IMG/VR virus record: IMGVR_UViG_3300030101_003030
Location: 1-56,598 of that record
Length of the DNA stretch: 56,598 bases
DNA from: a virus
Reading direction: 5' to 3' (one strand)
The notes under the pieces are model-generated. The model was not told the DNA's origin. It saw nothing but the letters and a program-made list of their open reading frames with translations, and searched no databases. Of this stretch, positions 51,301 through 56,598 are shown one piece after another. The position numbers and the translations under genes were made by a program. The first letter of the stretch is position 1; every line of letters begins with the position of its first letter.

Positions 51301-51505
51301 TCTAATAATGCAAGGTTTAGGTCATTTTAACTTAATCCCTTTCTTTAAAGATGTCAACAAAGCATACACAAGAGAAGTGTATAAAGACTTTAGAAAGGCA
51401 GAGAAAGAAATAAAGAAAACGTCAAGAGAAAAAAGAGCGGAAAAATATTTAAAGAAAAGAAAGGATAGAAGAAAAAGATATTTAGACAGAAGAAAGAGAG
51501 AATAA
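42317..51505 (+). CDS. Giant polyvalent internal protein with HExxH zincin domain (3062 aa)
   Basis: A single 9.2-kb reading frame at the end of the rightward arm. Residues 1-55 contain two similar units (NYFVSTGYNGTYDDYVALIN and HFTSTGYNGGIDDFKTLMG). A metallopeptidase-like domain carries HETFH at 1384-1388 (the HExxH motif) with a downstream EEKLAEIFGYLAG helix. At about 1695-1750, VHDFFGHAKEGNSFGPKGEE and TTETRGQNSWVNF match a domain that recurs in phage polyvalent proteins. A hydrophobic region near 2830-2850 and a basic tail end it. Polyvalent proteins are packed with DNA and delivered into the host, where their domains act early. Further domains between about 150-1100 and 1900-2700 are helical and unidentified. 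Confidence 0.75.
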   Translation: MNEEAIRDGYNYFVSTGYNGTYDDYVALINGNENALNDTYLHFTSTGYNGGIDDFKTLMGVGTKIQEKVEVQPKTPITKGVKGVASEILNIKKKEDTESASEDGSLVSPKATTVEEFKEMYMGKSDPITVEQASKKIDFNSLKTEEERVTYSNMDEETKRTYNNLSDEINRLQTKLDDQLKQPSNPFQEQSIANTKNQLSFNKKTRELLYNQNKPVDPILGPQDDVNWFSESVEKIVNPRLIAGEGALSGGIEETVVNQLNYTFGDYGFKFEEADYLGDGMNVYTATGEKLYIDLDNFTDANNKKESEKLKKFLYDNKRSSELAYSMDKGPIRKTKKYRDEKELQREMKMFQYKTNQFQKETQDFINKRISFEEKVKEFNKKAQKEGATEENILLQQEIIKEQEELTAEAKLLEEKNNDFAGRGQEIDKLTAEYYNVLEDRGGFFGTTNSMFMEGVGEIVAGAVETGRMLPEIIGDTLTFISGKALQGVGYVTGEDIEMKDVNIIPTSALIDNYDYYLLEAAKEKGYKSIDELPPNIKNEIDRDLRDKAIKTQLYGKKGQSNPYSKYTNQLLKDRSGGVLDNIRDGFRTALGETSTRQYDEDFQNSWLGQVYAGTIKSVPAILSLFLNPVSAGTKASTIAKRALNPKESWALIFQSQDAISQQMNTAEFENVSETEKLAVSVPIALTTATLENIGFRNMSKLKGFTNGILMRALGRTGGKQVTAKTFEEIIKNEVKSLTAKGLLTMGAMGAAEFETGLAQEFADVTVKQIYNAVKGSEMFETPESLAEYTLQLLNSGAQEAVGAQILGMPKTVSVLASKNDLKAADNATWNLFTNLNNKPTFLGLFKEHLEVEIRNKRMSAAEAKRVFETYKNTTQAYEQIPKDMSREAQKESVDLIMRRQALEESKRDKNPNLVVPIDNEIQAIDNRLKEISEQDAIQKQSTGKVDANQQTSDAQTVETGESTTESQKLTGEELQDQEADAVQEVTEEEVKKEISGIVAETALPLKLETGKLGTVSKKMDQAELINEKEINEAADELYDLMDEVNNRQDISENSRKKILNEIESEIRKLEAYEFETKTETRTLTKKEKVKGIRKVGTDTKRQKVIPSTLGKSKGKTVRFIGKTQKEVGGKGVLTTETRPDGKEVFIVEYPSGQKSVVNETMESPVVNKDKNGDPVSVTLTDKSGNQLTVLDADYALDEAIIQRENALGPIEENVFEQVLEEVEREVTEQQEVIKEKQATPEAVVTEEVVTEEAVEKTPVAKETIDESLESLFDEIVGEPNTTEDAPIKKQKTEVESVTVNRSSDRPFSSPIKKIIGQAKRAAKSIKNIAPNVKIILHESEADYRNSVPGAQDGEAGAFNAGTNTIHINLPNAAARTNITTVGHETFHSILFNLFNNEALTQAFSRDMLEGLKKASVKGSAIEKQLDAYIKQYDDQGVHNEEKLAEIFGYLAGNYETLDVKSKNILKRLIEKLAKILNIAKYKAKFTEDDVAMVKLMNNLSAKISEGIEITEADIPIEVSKRKEQQQNLKRQLKEKINEKEKTTAGSRLINEPLQDATKIANRFAKRKGFSFRGDETSTEFNKERATRIAKAYEAMANDPNNPEVKAAYQALIDETLEQYQEILKDGYVVEIDNEDAYNNSQEMIEDVRENKRLKIFATEAGFGDVQITDEQRKRNPLLQDSGLKDVNGKILLVNDVFRFVHDFFGHAKEGNSFGPKGEEIAWRVHSQMYSPLARRAMTTETRGQNSWVNFSGVNEEAFKLRDKARQLRKEGKLEEALKLVDQVYEMMSFAEQKIGLLPVEFTVLEKQPSIKRQLGDTNKINEFVKQAKEKGATDSAIKLVLESRGVTKSVIDKIFAAKVRTKRPPSAAKILGKPKPKKVTANEMTLLKEKIRAIAKETRSVGVAVNKIRKELQREIAQIGKGRKVELSPATLTKITSRINKAKLFTKEGTLNNEMIDEIVQYIDEQYTTLERKKENVALNKKRKTALKNIMSGKLGVPKVITRQMQRLFAADSTLIPDSALNKYKALVESIGERTSVLTVDEVSQVERQVDSILKDLDFRTSQIDIYAEMYKDYDKKVKNADGSISYSKTIDKMVDDGELNLSTEDAALMKKFKKEILPPPEPKTKEEKQKEEEEAAIEKELFLEEIGELSIKSDKLTTRDERKVANKLNKLIKTDGVKDLSNNDLKKLIKIIDNINNGWLPHLSQIMVEKINSNNRSKIVSSAIRKAKVFSPLQQAKKLRALLNSQLSPDGRRKNKIYQAVSVRSLSYIDSVIGLKGREIFKNIFDSTAKAFTNFDSDNNKVNKRIDEALNKISKSYKNNNNKIHEAKARMMTYLIQREFESNPERVGEVNPAIDYLNDTIKNEREQGNEGEADMLQNIIDKYSIEGELDADGKPTKEISLDKIYKSFNKAELNGIKVIDEVNKELTDIAEFTAGVVRGKIMSPIVDYIHMWVKQDNTQQQFEDKNSDFNSYMKGTKPSTKAKNLEERTQKSKAINFDPFGATRRGARMTLLDYHMTPVVRETNRTLRKTKDILEEDNKQTREIFRGVKAAYDQVVEDVIGRGFNSSSVGDNAIKYIAKAGYRTMLSSPARMTLEFLANLLNAGVINPLGFAKGFSVMSKLSGQEQAELLRILESKQQTRLYSDALKGRMVDTSIIESKAGIQNTKLKGEVINRASQIGSYLRKYPSGIEFIADTMITTPDKAVMRPLWLGTFSREFKKITGKEIDMDKVLAKDEAYLNKNQEALDKATEVADRDSIFSGYTDNPFMKVISGTKRSETKIDPIKNIYKDYNRFMLSFLLNEYETTRYSINVLYEGGEISRIKAGQLLAATTSRMVLYTSLIGLVGNVFADFIRSMFGADMEDEEEEKDLTLSIGQGLVSTFNTLAFGASYGQFMRSIINNPYFGTEYFNEKYLTALQEGEYDPYKDAIGFSAFTKPTGQEKYKGKNTFKFFVNFLGPYSPLAKTFDKFYTMKTREEEAKKEETKARRSQEEILLIMQGLGHFNLIPFFKDVNKAYTREVYKDFRKAEKEIKKTSREKRAEKYLKKRKDRRKRYLDRRKRE

Positions 51506-51512
51506 AAACACT

Positions 51513-51941
51513 TCAATAATACTTTACGTACTTAAATGACTTGTTGAATTTAAAGTAAGCCATTAGCTCCTGATCGTTGACCGCTCCTTCACGTGGTGGT
51601 CTACCTCCCCACATTACCTCTCCCTTTAATATTCTAACAGGTGAGTAGATGAGACCATCATCACACGCCCATATCATTATAGGGTTCAGCCTCTTGTCTG
51701 ATAGCTTAACCAACTTACGCAAGGCTACAGGTAATGGGAATGCTTTGTTCATATTGCAATGCCTACCCTTGATCTCAGCATAGGCTATCAGCTCACTCTC
51801 CTCATTGAAGATCTTGTAGTCAATGTCATTGTCACCTAGCTTTTCAAATGATCCTTTGAAGATACGAACAAAAGCCTTGACAGCTTTACGCTCCCTCTCA
51901 ATATCTGCAGTGGTTTCAAATCTCATAGGTTCATCAAACAA
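51513..51941 (-). CDS. PD-(D/E)XK nuclease-like protein
   Basis: The 142-residue protein has the minimal catalytic arrangement NDIDYKIFNEESELIAYAEIKGR, with D41, E56 and K58. This is the core of PD-(D/E)XK nucleases such as Holliday-junction resolvases and very short patch types. The last two-thirds are not diagnostic. It is the last gene of the leftward arm and its stop lies seven bases from the end of the giant gene. A resolvase or repair role is possible. Confidence 0.55.
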   Translation of the reverse strand: MFDEPMRFETTADIERERKAVKAFVRIFKGSFEKLGDNDIDYKIFNEESELIAYAEIKGRHCNMNKAFPLPVALRKLVKLSDKRLNPIMIWACDDGLIYSPVRILKGEVMWGGRPPREGAVNDQELMAYFKFNKSFKYVKYY

Positions 51942-52633
51942 TTAAAGGCAGTGTGTCCACCGATTACTATACCAACTCCTATCGCCTGCTTCTTAAAGTT
52001 CTTTGCATAAGCAGCAGCGTATGAGGTCCTATCTATACCACACCCCACTTGCATTCCAAATATCTTTTCATGTGTACCTACTGTCCAATCTACATACGCC
52101 TGTGTATGTATATGTCCCTGACAGGTAGACATCATATCGTTCTTTGCACGTGTCCTTGCTGTGCCACCCTCACCATGTACGTACTGCACATCATCATACA
52201 CCACCCTGTCCTGCCAATTCCATTTTGTACCAAGCACATCATTGTATGACTTGATCCACTGCTTAGGTATGGCAGATGAAAAAGCCTTTCTCATTATCAT
52301 GCGATCATGGTTACCGATGATCACGTCTGCTTTCTTAAATGATTCTTTCCATGGTTTTAGTTTTCTAATAGCCGCAGTCAGTTCATCTCCTCCGCCCATA
52401 GCATTAGGATCAGTCTCATGATAGCTTGAATAGTGGTTGTCAATAATATCTCCAATAAATATTGTGTGGTTGCAGTTGTATATATTATATATATGTTTAC
52501 AGAACTCAAAGTAACCCTCTTGAATAAAGGGTGCATGTAAGTCCCCTATCACTAAGACTCTTCTTTCTTTTTTATTTAAGTTCTCAAAAGCTTCTTTTCT
52601 TTTTCCTTTTAGTCTTGGTCTAATTGATGTCAT
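51923..52633 (-). CDS. Calcineurin-like metallophosphoesterase
   Basis: A 236-residue protein with a full set of metal-binding motifs: GDLHAP at 30-35, GDIIDNH at 61-67, GNHDR at 107-111, VHGEGG at 152-157 and GHIHTQ at 173-178. These ligate two metals that hydrolyse phosphodiesters. Phage members act on nucleotides, DNA ends or RNA caps; the substrate here is unknown. It sits between nuclease and small genes, with overlaps of 14 to 19 bases. Confidence 0.85.
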   Translation of the reverse strand: MTSIRPRLKGKRKEAFENLNKKERRVLVIGDLHAPFIQEGYFEFCKHIYNIYNCNHTIFIGDIIDNHYSSYHETDPNAMGGGDELTAAIRKLKPWKESFKKADVIIGNHDRMIMRKAFSSAIPKQWIKSYNDVLGTKWNWQDRVVYDDVQYVHGEGGTARTRAKNDMMSTCQGHIHTQAYVDWTVGTHEKIFGMQVGCGIDRTSYAAAYAKNFKKQAIGVGIVIGGHTAFNCLMNL

Positions 52634-52811
52634 CTTGTAACGAATCTAATAAAACTTGGAGGCTTTTAATCTGTTCTTTTACCACAGACTTTAAGTCCTC
52701 ATACTCTCTGTCAATTAAGTGTTCGTAGATTTGATTATTTGTTTCGTGCAGCTCCTTCATCATCATGTTTATATGACGTAATCTTTCTTGCTCTATTGCA
52801 CTTATGCTCAT
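52620..52811 (-). CDS. Small coiled-coil protein (63 aa)
   Basis: 63 residues, almost entirely helical with heptads (EQERLRHINMMMKELHETNN). It overlaps genes on both sides by 4 and 14 bases. Function unknown. Confidence 0.58.
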   Translation of the reverse strand: MSISAIEQERLRHINMMMKELHETNNQIYEHLIDREYEDLKSVVKEQIKSLQVLLDSLQDDIN

Positions 52812-53047
52812 TGAATTGTATCCATGGTCTCCATATAAAAGCGACCTTGATTTTCATTTACTTTTCTTATTCTTCTATAAATTGCTCTAGACATTCTCTT
52901 AACTGCATCCTTCTCTGCCTTAGTGGAGTCGCTACCAAGATGTGCATATAACGAACAGTCTATGCGTAATAGCTCATCAAGTTTTTGCTTGTCCGTCCAA
53001 GAGGAGAACTCTACAATCTTATCTATATCTTCAAATTTATAAGTCAT
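52808..53047 (-). CDS. Conserved hypothetical protein (79 aa)
   Basis: 79 residues with the stretch DKQKLDELLRIDCSLYAHLG followed by SDSTKAEKDAVKRMS, a pattern that I recall from unknown phage proteins. It is the first gene of the unit starting at the promoter box at 53053. Function unknown. Confidence 0.62.
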   Translation of the reverse strand: MTYKFEDIDKIVEFSSWTDKQKLDELLRIDCSLYAHLGSDSTKAEKDAVKRMSRAIYRRIRKVNENQGRFYMETMDTIQ

Positions 53048-53052
53048 CTAAA

Positions 53053-53060
53053 CAAATATA
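53053..53060 (-). promoter_or_regulatory. Leftward promoter box (TATATTTG)
   Basis: The minus strand reads TATATTTG five bases before the ATG at 53047, so the transcript would have almost no leader. It serves the metallophosphoesterase and nuclease unit. Confidence 0.6.
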
Positions 53061-53093
53061 CTAAATTAAAACAAATATTACAATAGCAAATAG

Positions 53094-53287
53094 TTTGATT
53101 AAAATCAAACAAATCAAACTTTGCCCATTTAGGGGCAAGACCATAACATTTATGTTACACTACTGTAACATGGCTAGTGTTTATAAGGGTTTCAGCCTGC
53201 CCATTTAGGGACAAGACATGGTATCATGCCTAAAAAGACATGGTATCATACCCAAGCAATGGGTAAAATCTTTGCATAATGGGTAAA
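53094..53287. promoter_or_regulatory. Repeat- and palindrome-rich non-coding region (origin or control region candidate)
   Basis: This 339-base gap (53048-53386) holds no gene. It contains palindromes TTTGATT-AA-AATCAAA (53094-53109) and ATGTTACA-CTAC-TGTAACAT (53152-53171). It also contains three direct repeat pairs: GCCCATTTAGGGRCAAGAC at 53123 and 53199, GACATGGTATCAT at 53215 and 53237, and AATGGGTAAA at 53258 and 53278. The density of repeats is unlike any other gap here. It may be an origin, a packaging site or a regulatory RNA. Confidence 0.6.
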
Positions 53288-53303
53288 GAAAAATTATATA
53301 CAC

Positions 53304-53333
53304 AAAAAAAGGGGACATTGGCGTATGTCCCCC
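53304..53333 (-). terminator. Rho-independent terminator of the primase-helicase operon
   Basis: On the minus strand, GGGGACAT and ATGTCCCC pair around a six-base loop, followed by seven T residues. It lies past the stop of the 53387 gene and isolates the repeat region from read-through. Confidence 0.85.
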
Positions 53334-53386
53334 TTCCTGATTTACTAAAATAAATAGAAAAATATATGAGATTATAAATATAATAA

Positions 53387-53653
53387 TTATTTTCTAATAG
53401 TTTTAGAAGGTGACTTTATTTTTCTAATCTCTTCCTGAATAGCTTTCTTGCTGTTCTTTGCTTTGCTATTCCATATGTCCCACCAATCCTTAAACTTGTC
53501 CTCCTGTTGTTCGCCAAGATCTTCCACTGAAATAATAATCTCAGGCTTTACTTTTCTGATAGCCTCTGACTTGCTATCTGCAGGAATTAAGGTGTAGTGT
53601 GTTACATATCCTGTCTCATGTTGTTGACTGTGTGTGATTTTAAATACGTTCAT
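53387..53653 (-). CDS. Hypothetical protein (88 aa)
   Basis: An 88-residue protein beginning MNVFKITHSQQHETGYVTHY, with a compact N-terminal beta part (TLIPADSKSEAIRKVK) and a basic helical tail. Last gene before the terminator. Function unknown. Confidence 0.6.
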   Translation of the reverse strand: MNVFKITHSQQHETGYVTHYTLIPADSKSEAIRKVKPEIIISVEDLGEQQEDKFKDWWDIWNSKAKNSKKAIQEEIRKIKSPSKTIRK

Positions 53654-53969
53654 CTGATAAAATTTGATTTAAGTTAATATAATCGAGATAGTCATCCACA
53701 TCTATCTCCTTTATGCTTATGTATATTGGGACATCTCCCTCTTGTTTTAAGTATTCGATCTCAAAGTATAAAGGCTCATCAAGTTTTACTACGCCACCTA
53801 CCTTCTGTGCCCATCCATCTTTCTCAGGTAACAGAGGTGCATTGACATCAACCTGATTGGCTATGTTCAATGAATAATGAAGCTCATAATCTTTTAGCTG
53901 ATCAATGAATTGCATATCAACCTCAAAGTTATTCTGTTGCTCCTCTATATATTTCTGTTCTGCATCCAT
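53640..53969 (-). CDS. Hypothetical acidic protein (109 aa)
   Basis: 109 residues, acidic, with a helical N-terminus and the late beta part YFEIEYLKQEGDVPIYISIK. The start at 53969 overlaps the VRR-NUC gene by 41 bases; an internal Met (53915) would avoid the overlap, so the start is uncertain. Function unknown. Confidence 0.58.
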   Translation of the reverse strand: MDAEQKYIEEQQNNFEVDMQFIDQLKDYELHYSLNIANQVDVNAPLLPEKDGWAQKVGGVVKLDEPLYFEIEYLKQEGDVPIYISIKEIDVDDYLDYINLNQILSDERI

Positions 53970-54177
53970 GGTCTTTTAGTTCTTTTAGTCTATACTCCTG
54001 TAGCTTTGACACCCTGCCTTTTGGTGTCTTCACTTCGCTGAATAAAACATCACAATCTTTTGGTATAGCTATGATGTCAGGGATTCCATTCTTATTTGTC
54101 TTTACTAACTTGATAACGTAGTATCCTTCAGCTTCAAGTTGTTTGATTCGTTTAGATTGGATTTGTTGCTCGGTCAT
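53929..54177 (-). CDS. VRR-NUC domain nuclease
   Basis: The 82-residue protein matches VRR-NUC (PF08774) nucleases: GYYVIKLVKTNKNGIPDIIA with D34, then LFSEVKTPKGRVSKLQ with E48, K50 and Q60. This is a metal-dependent structure-specific endonuclease core. In phages it usually stands alone, next to helicase genes, as here. It probably acts in replication or recombination intermediates. Confidence 0.85.
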   Translation of the reverse strand: MTEQQIQSKRIKQLEAEGYYVIKLVKTNKNGIPDIIAIPKDCDVLFSEVKTPKGRVSKLQEYRLKELKDHGCRTEIYRGATE

Positions 54178-54452
54178 CTTATGGTATCTCCTACATCTGT
54201 AATGTCTAGGTCTATGCCCTTTAAATATTTTAATATATTAATAATAAAGTTATTGTGATAAGCTGTGTCTACGTGCTTATCTTTTTCATCAAAAACTAAA
54301 CATATTCCTTTAGATATACCTAGCTCTCTTCTGTGTGTGGGATGGGCATACACATCATCCATACGTCTAGCTGTCTTAATTATTTCTTTATGGCTATGAG
54401 TTCCTATGATTTTACTCAGCTCCTTAACACTTGTGAAATTTTCTTTAATCAT
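54174..54452 (-). CDS. Hypothetical protein (92 aa)
   Basis: A 92-residue protein beginning MIKENFTSVKELSKIIGTHS with HKEIIKTARRMDDVYAHPTH, which could be a helix-turn-helix-like start. The ATG at 54452 is preferred over one eight codons upstream because it overlaps the previous gene less. Overlaps the VRR-NUC gene by four bases. Function unknown. Confidence 0.55.
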   Translation of the reverse strand: MIKENFTSVKELSKIIGTHSHKEIIKTARRMDDVYAHPTHRRELGISKGICLVFDEKDKHVDTAYHNNFIINILKYLKGIDLDITDVGDTIR

Positions 54453-54636
54453 TTTTTTTATTTTTAAATTTAACATTATACAAAGACAGGTATGGCTCCA
54501 CCTCTTTTAGTTTAGCAAACTTAATATATTCTCCTTGTTCGTCTAAAACTTTTACCATTGAGATTACAATCTTTGGTTCACCATCTATTAGTTTATAATC
54601 ATATCTTGTCACTTCTAAGCTACCTACTTTTTTCAT
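54445..54636 (-). CDS. Small hypothetical protein (63 aa)
   Basis: A 63-residue basic beta-rich protein starting MKKVGSLEVTRYDYKLIDGE. It has the AAATTAAATCAAATG leader used by the recombination genes and a weak promoter box at 54653. Function unknown. Confidence 0.58.
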   Translation of the reverse strand: MKKVGSLEVTRYDYKLIDGEPKIVISMVKVLDEQGEYIKFAKLKEVEPYLSLYNVKFKNKKND

Positions 54637-54652
54637 TTGATTTAATTTATTA

Positions 54653-54660
54653 TAAAGATA
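54653..54660 (-). promoter_or_regulatory. Weak leftward promoter box (TATCTTTA)
   Basis: Minus strand TATCTTTA differs from TAnnTTTG at one base. It lies 16 bases before the ATG at 54636 and could be a minor promoter for the small genes and VRR-NUC. Confidence 0.35.
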
Positions 54661-54680
54661 CGAAATCCTTTTTTAAAAAA

Positions 54681-54872
54681 TTAGTCACGAGGTGTGCCTA
54701 CATAAATCTCTCTCTCTAGTTCTTTTATATTTTCTTTTAGTTCATTTACTTTATTACACGTATGGTTTAAAGATTCAATTAGCTCTTTTTTTATTTTAAT
54801 AAGTGTAATTATAACGCTTTCCTTATGCTCAATTACTTCTTGCATGTGTTTTATTTTTTCATCTTTTGTCAT
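54681..54872 (-). CDS. Small coiled-coil protein (63 aa)
   Basis: 63 helical residues (KIKHMQEVIEHKESVIITLI, KVNELKENIKELEREIYVG) that form a likely coiled coil. It overlaps the helicase by four bases (ATGA). Function unknown. Confidence 0.58.
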   Translation of the reverse strand: MTKDEKIKHMQEVIEHKESVIITLIKIKKELIESLNHTCNKVNELKENIKELEREIYVGTPRD

Positions 54873-56098
54873 ATAAATTGTTTTTTAAAATGGTTAAGTG
54901 TATAATCTTTCTTCTTGGTTACTGTTTTATATATCTGCTTTTCAATGCCACCTTTAGCAAAGATCCAATACACATCGTTATGTAACCTGTCTTTAGTGGT
55001 CATCCTATCTCTACTCTGCCAATAAGACGTAGCACTAAAGTCAATGTTATAATACACAAGTGCTGATGCCTGTCGCAATGACAGTCCCTCCCTACCACTA
55101 ACAATCTGCAGGGCTATTGACTTGTCAGTAGATTCAAACTCACCAAGCTCAGTGGTAAGCTCATCACCAAACACATCCTTCATTGCCTTGAGTTCTGCTG
55201 TAAACTTGTAGAAGATTCCAATCTTCTTACCCTTGAAATGTTTCTTAATAAACTCAGCCTTACTGTAGTCCATCACCATAGAACTGCCTGACTCAAACTT
55301 AACTGTGCCTGAGAACATCTGATGTAACTTCATCATTAACTTTACAGGTGTGTCAGCAAGTATGGTTTCTTTCTTTCCCTCGATCACCAAGTCTTTCTGC
55401 AACCTCTTGGTCATATCATAAGTATATGGTTTCATCTCCACCTCTAATACTTTCTCTGTAGTCTTGACCTTAAATCCTGCGTTCTCCTGCGTGAAACGGA
55501 TGGTGTATGGTGTCATCATATCTATAATCTTTTTAAGTCCCTTAGAATAGTCGTTAATGAACATTCCGTTGATTTTTTTCTGTGTTACTTTCACATACTC
55601 ATGAGCAAACTTATAAAAGTTTGTGCAATGCTTGAAAGGATTGTTAGGAATACCATACACCTGATGGTACATCTGTGAGTAAGACTCAGGTGTAGGTGTT
55701 CCCGACATCAATATAACTTTGCTATTACATTTTTGTATCAAATCTTTTACTGACTTCGCTCTCTTGTTTGGCTTGGCAAATGCACCAAGACTATGTGCCT
55801 CATCACATATGATCACGTCCCACTTAACATCAGGTAACTTATGCATACTTTCATAGTTAATTGTAAACAATATATAATTAGTAGGGCATAACATATCAAA
55901 ATCCTTAGTGATTGAGCTGATTGCCTTCTTCTTAGTCAAGAAGAGTACGTGTTCAACATTAAGTTTCTCACATATACCAAGACTTGTTAGTGTCTTTCCG
56001 GTCCTAACTTCCATAGCAAGATATAAGAAGTCGTGTGCTTCTATTATAGATGTTCCTAGTTCTATAATAGATAACTGATAATCTCTGTATTCTATCAT
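54869..56098 (-). CDS. SNF2-type superfamily 2 DNA helicase
   Basis: A 409-residue helicase with motif I RTGKT (about 32-36), a DEAH box CDEAH (98-102), motif III SGTP (132-135) and, late, VSGREGLSLRQASALVYYNI and YWQSRDRM as motifs V and VI. The start at 56098 (MIEYRDYQ) is chosen because it forms a four-base ATGA overlap with the primase stop at 56095. A longer start at 56152 would overlap the primase by 58 bases. It lies with the primase and probably remodels replication forks. Confidence 0.88.
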   Translation of the reverse strand: MIEYRDYQLSIIELGTSIIEAHDFLYLAMEVRTGKTLTSLGICEKLNVEHVLFLTKKKAISSITKDFDMLCPTNYILFTINYESMHKLPDVKWDVIICDEAHSLGAFAKPNKRAKSVKDLIQKCNSKVILMSGTPTPESYSQMYHQVYGIPNNPFKHCTNFYKFAHEYVKVTQKKINGMFINDYSKGLKKIIDMMTPYTIRFTQENAGFKVKTTEKVLEVEMKPYTYDMTKRLQKDLVIEGKKETILADTPVKLMMKLHQMFSGTVKFESGSSMVMDYSKAEFIKKHFKGKKIGIFYKFTAELKAMKDVFGDELTTELGEFESTDKSIALQIVSGREGLSLRQASALVYYNIDFSATSYWQSRDRMTTKDRLHNDVYWIFAKGGIEKQIYKTVTKKKDYTLNHFKKQFI

Positions 56099-56598
56099 AG
56101 CTTCAATGTTCCTGTTTCTTCTACGTCTTGTTTGCGTAAAAATATTATCCACTTACCATGCTTGTCTCTTCCGTCTTTTGGTTCAACGCCATGGTGGTAC
56201 TTTCCATAATCATTTAACCATCTATAAAATTCAGTACGTGAGATCTTCATATTACCTCTTGATGAATAGTCAGGGTAGTCCTCAATAAACTCCAAGTACA
56301 GATCCTGCTTATATGTTTTTACATTGGGCGTAAGTAATGTATTGAAAGGATAACCCTCAAGTAAACCACACCACTCCAAGAAGTCTTTACTTGTATCTCT
56401 TATGAGGTTTTTAAGATGAGCGTTAACTAATTCACTCTTAACAAAACCTTTTTCTAAGTAATACTGTAAACAACTTATCATGTAGTTATCAAAGATACAC
56501 CACTCATCATCATCCCAATCACCAAACATTAACTTCTTAAACTCATCAAGAGGGGTGAAATGTTTTGAGTAATACTGATGTAACTCAAGTTCCCACTT
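56095..56598 (-). CDS. VirE-N primase / SF3-like helicase, C-terminal part (starts at 1998 across the circle)
   Basis: This is the last part of the 805-residue primase whose start is at 1998. In the circular genome the frame continues from base 1 into 56514, and 56515-56598 repeats 1-84. The visible segment contains FGDWDDDEWCIFDNYM, a helical middle, and a winged-helix-like end (SRTEFYRWLNDYGKYHHGVE). It stops at 56095 with a TGA that overlaps the helicase start. Confidence 0.85.
   Translation of the reverse strand, partial: KWELELHQYYSKHFTPLDEFKKLMFGDWDDDEWCIFDNYMISCLQYYLEKGFVKSELVNAHLKNLIRDTSKDFLEWCGLLEGYPFNTLLTPNVKTYKQDLYLEFIEDYPDYSSRGNMKISRTEFYRWLNDYGKYHHGVEPKDGRDKHGKWIIFLRKQDVEETGTLKL
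56515..56598. repeat. Terminal redundancy, copy 2
   Basis: Exact copy of bases 1-84. It shows that the sequence closes on itself and that the unique genome runs from 1 to 56514. Confidence 0.9.

Noticed and set aside
53094-53287. CRISPR array
   Set aside because: The repeats are of three different kinds, each present twice, with unequal spacing and no spacers of regular length.
1-56598. Integrase, lysogeny module or prophage attachment sites
   Set aside because: No recombinase motif or flanking host gene was seen; the counter-oriented regulator alone does not show lysogeny.

Overview
The window is a complete, circularly assembled genome of a tailed, probably podovirus-type phage of a Bacteroidota (likely flavobacterial) host. 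Bases 1-84 are repeated exactly at 56515-56598, so the unique genome is about 56.5 kb, and the primase gene is cut by the arbitrary end of the window. The host call rests on many copies of the Bacteroidota promoter box TAnnTTTG in front of genes, A-rich leaders without Shine-Dalgarno sequences, AT-rich DNA, a VirE-N type primase, and a structural module resembling those of Bacteroidota podoviruses such as crAss-like phages. No integrase, DNA polymerase, RNA polymerase or tRNA gene was seen.

Leftward (minus) arm, from about 12.05 kb through base 1 and round to 51.5 kb. (i) 8.4-12.0 kb and 5.4-8.4 kb: about 30 tiny early genes of unknown function, in two blocks. Each block sits behind a shared control element and most of its genes carry a block-specific leader before the ATG. 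(ii) 2.2-5.4 kb: recombination and replication genes (SSB with a DDLPF tip, RecE/DUF3799-type exonuclease, DUF1071-type annealing protein, a lone DnaA domain IV) and one secreted protein. (iii) 1998 round to 53387: primase/helicase, SNF2-type helicase, VRR-NUC nuclease and small proteins, ended by a terminator. (iv) 53047-51513: small proteins, a metallophosphoesterase and a PD-(D/E)XK nuclease.

Rightward (plus) arm, 12.5-51.5 kb: a small gene, then GroEL and GroES, an oppositely oriented winged-helix-like regulator, small basic proteins, a lectin-like LamG protein, a lysis group (holin candidates, YkuD-like endolysin, u-spanin-like protein), a second GroES-like protein, small and large terminase, portal, scaffold, major capsid protein, head-tail connectors, a 1546-residue tail protein, an adhesin-like protein, small basic proteins, and ejection-type internal proteins ending in a 3062-residue polyvalent protein with an HExxH zincin motif. 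The two arms converge at 51505/51513 and diverge at 12.0-12.6 kb.

The most unusual content is regulatory. A ~129-bp element with mirrored GGTGTTRA iterons occurs twice, next to primase (2032-2160) and next to GroEL (12874-13001). A second element combines TATTATTAKAACG-N9-CAC with a 17-bp TTTAGAAT-C-ATTCTAAA palindrome and heads the two early blocks. A repeat- and palindrome-rich gap lies at 53.1-53.3 kb, and an isolated G-run array lies at the divergent centre (12.26-12.31 kb). These are sequence observations; their functions are inferred.
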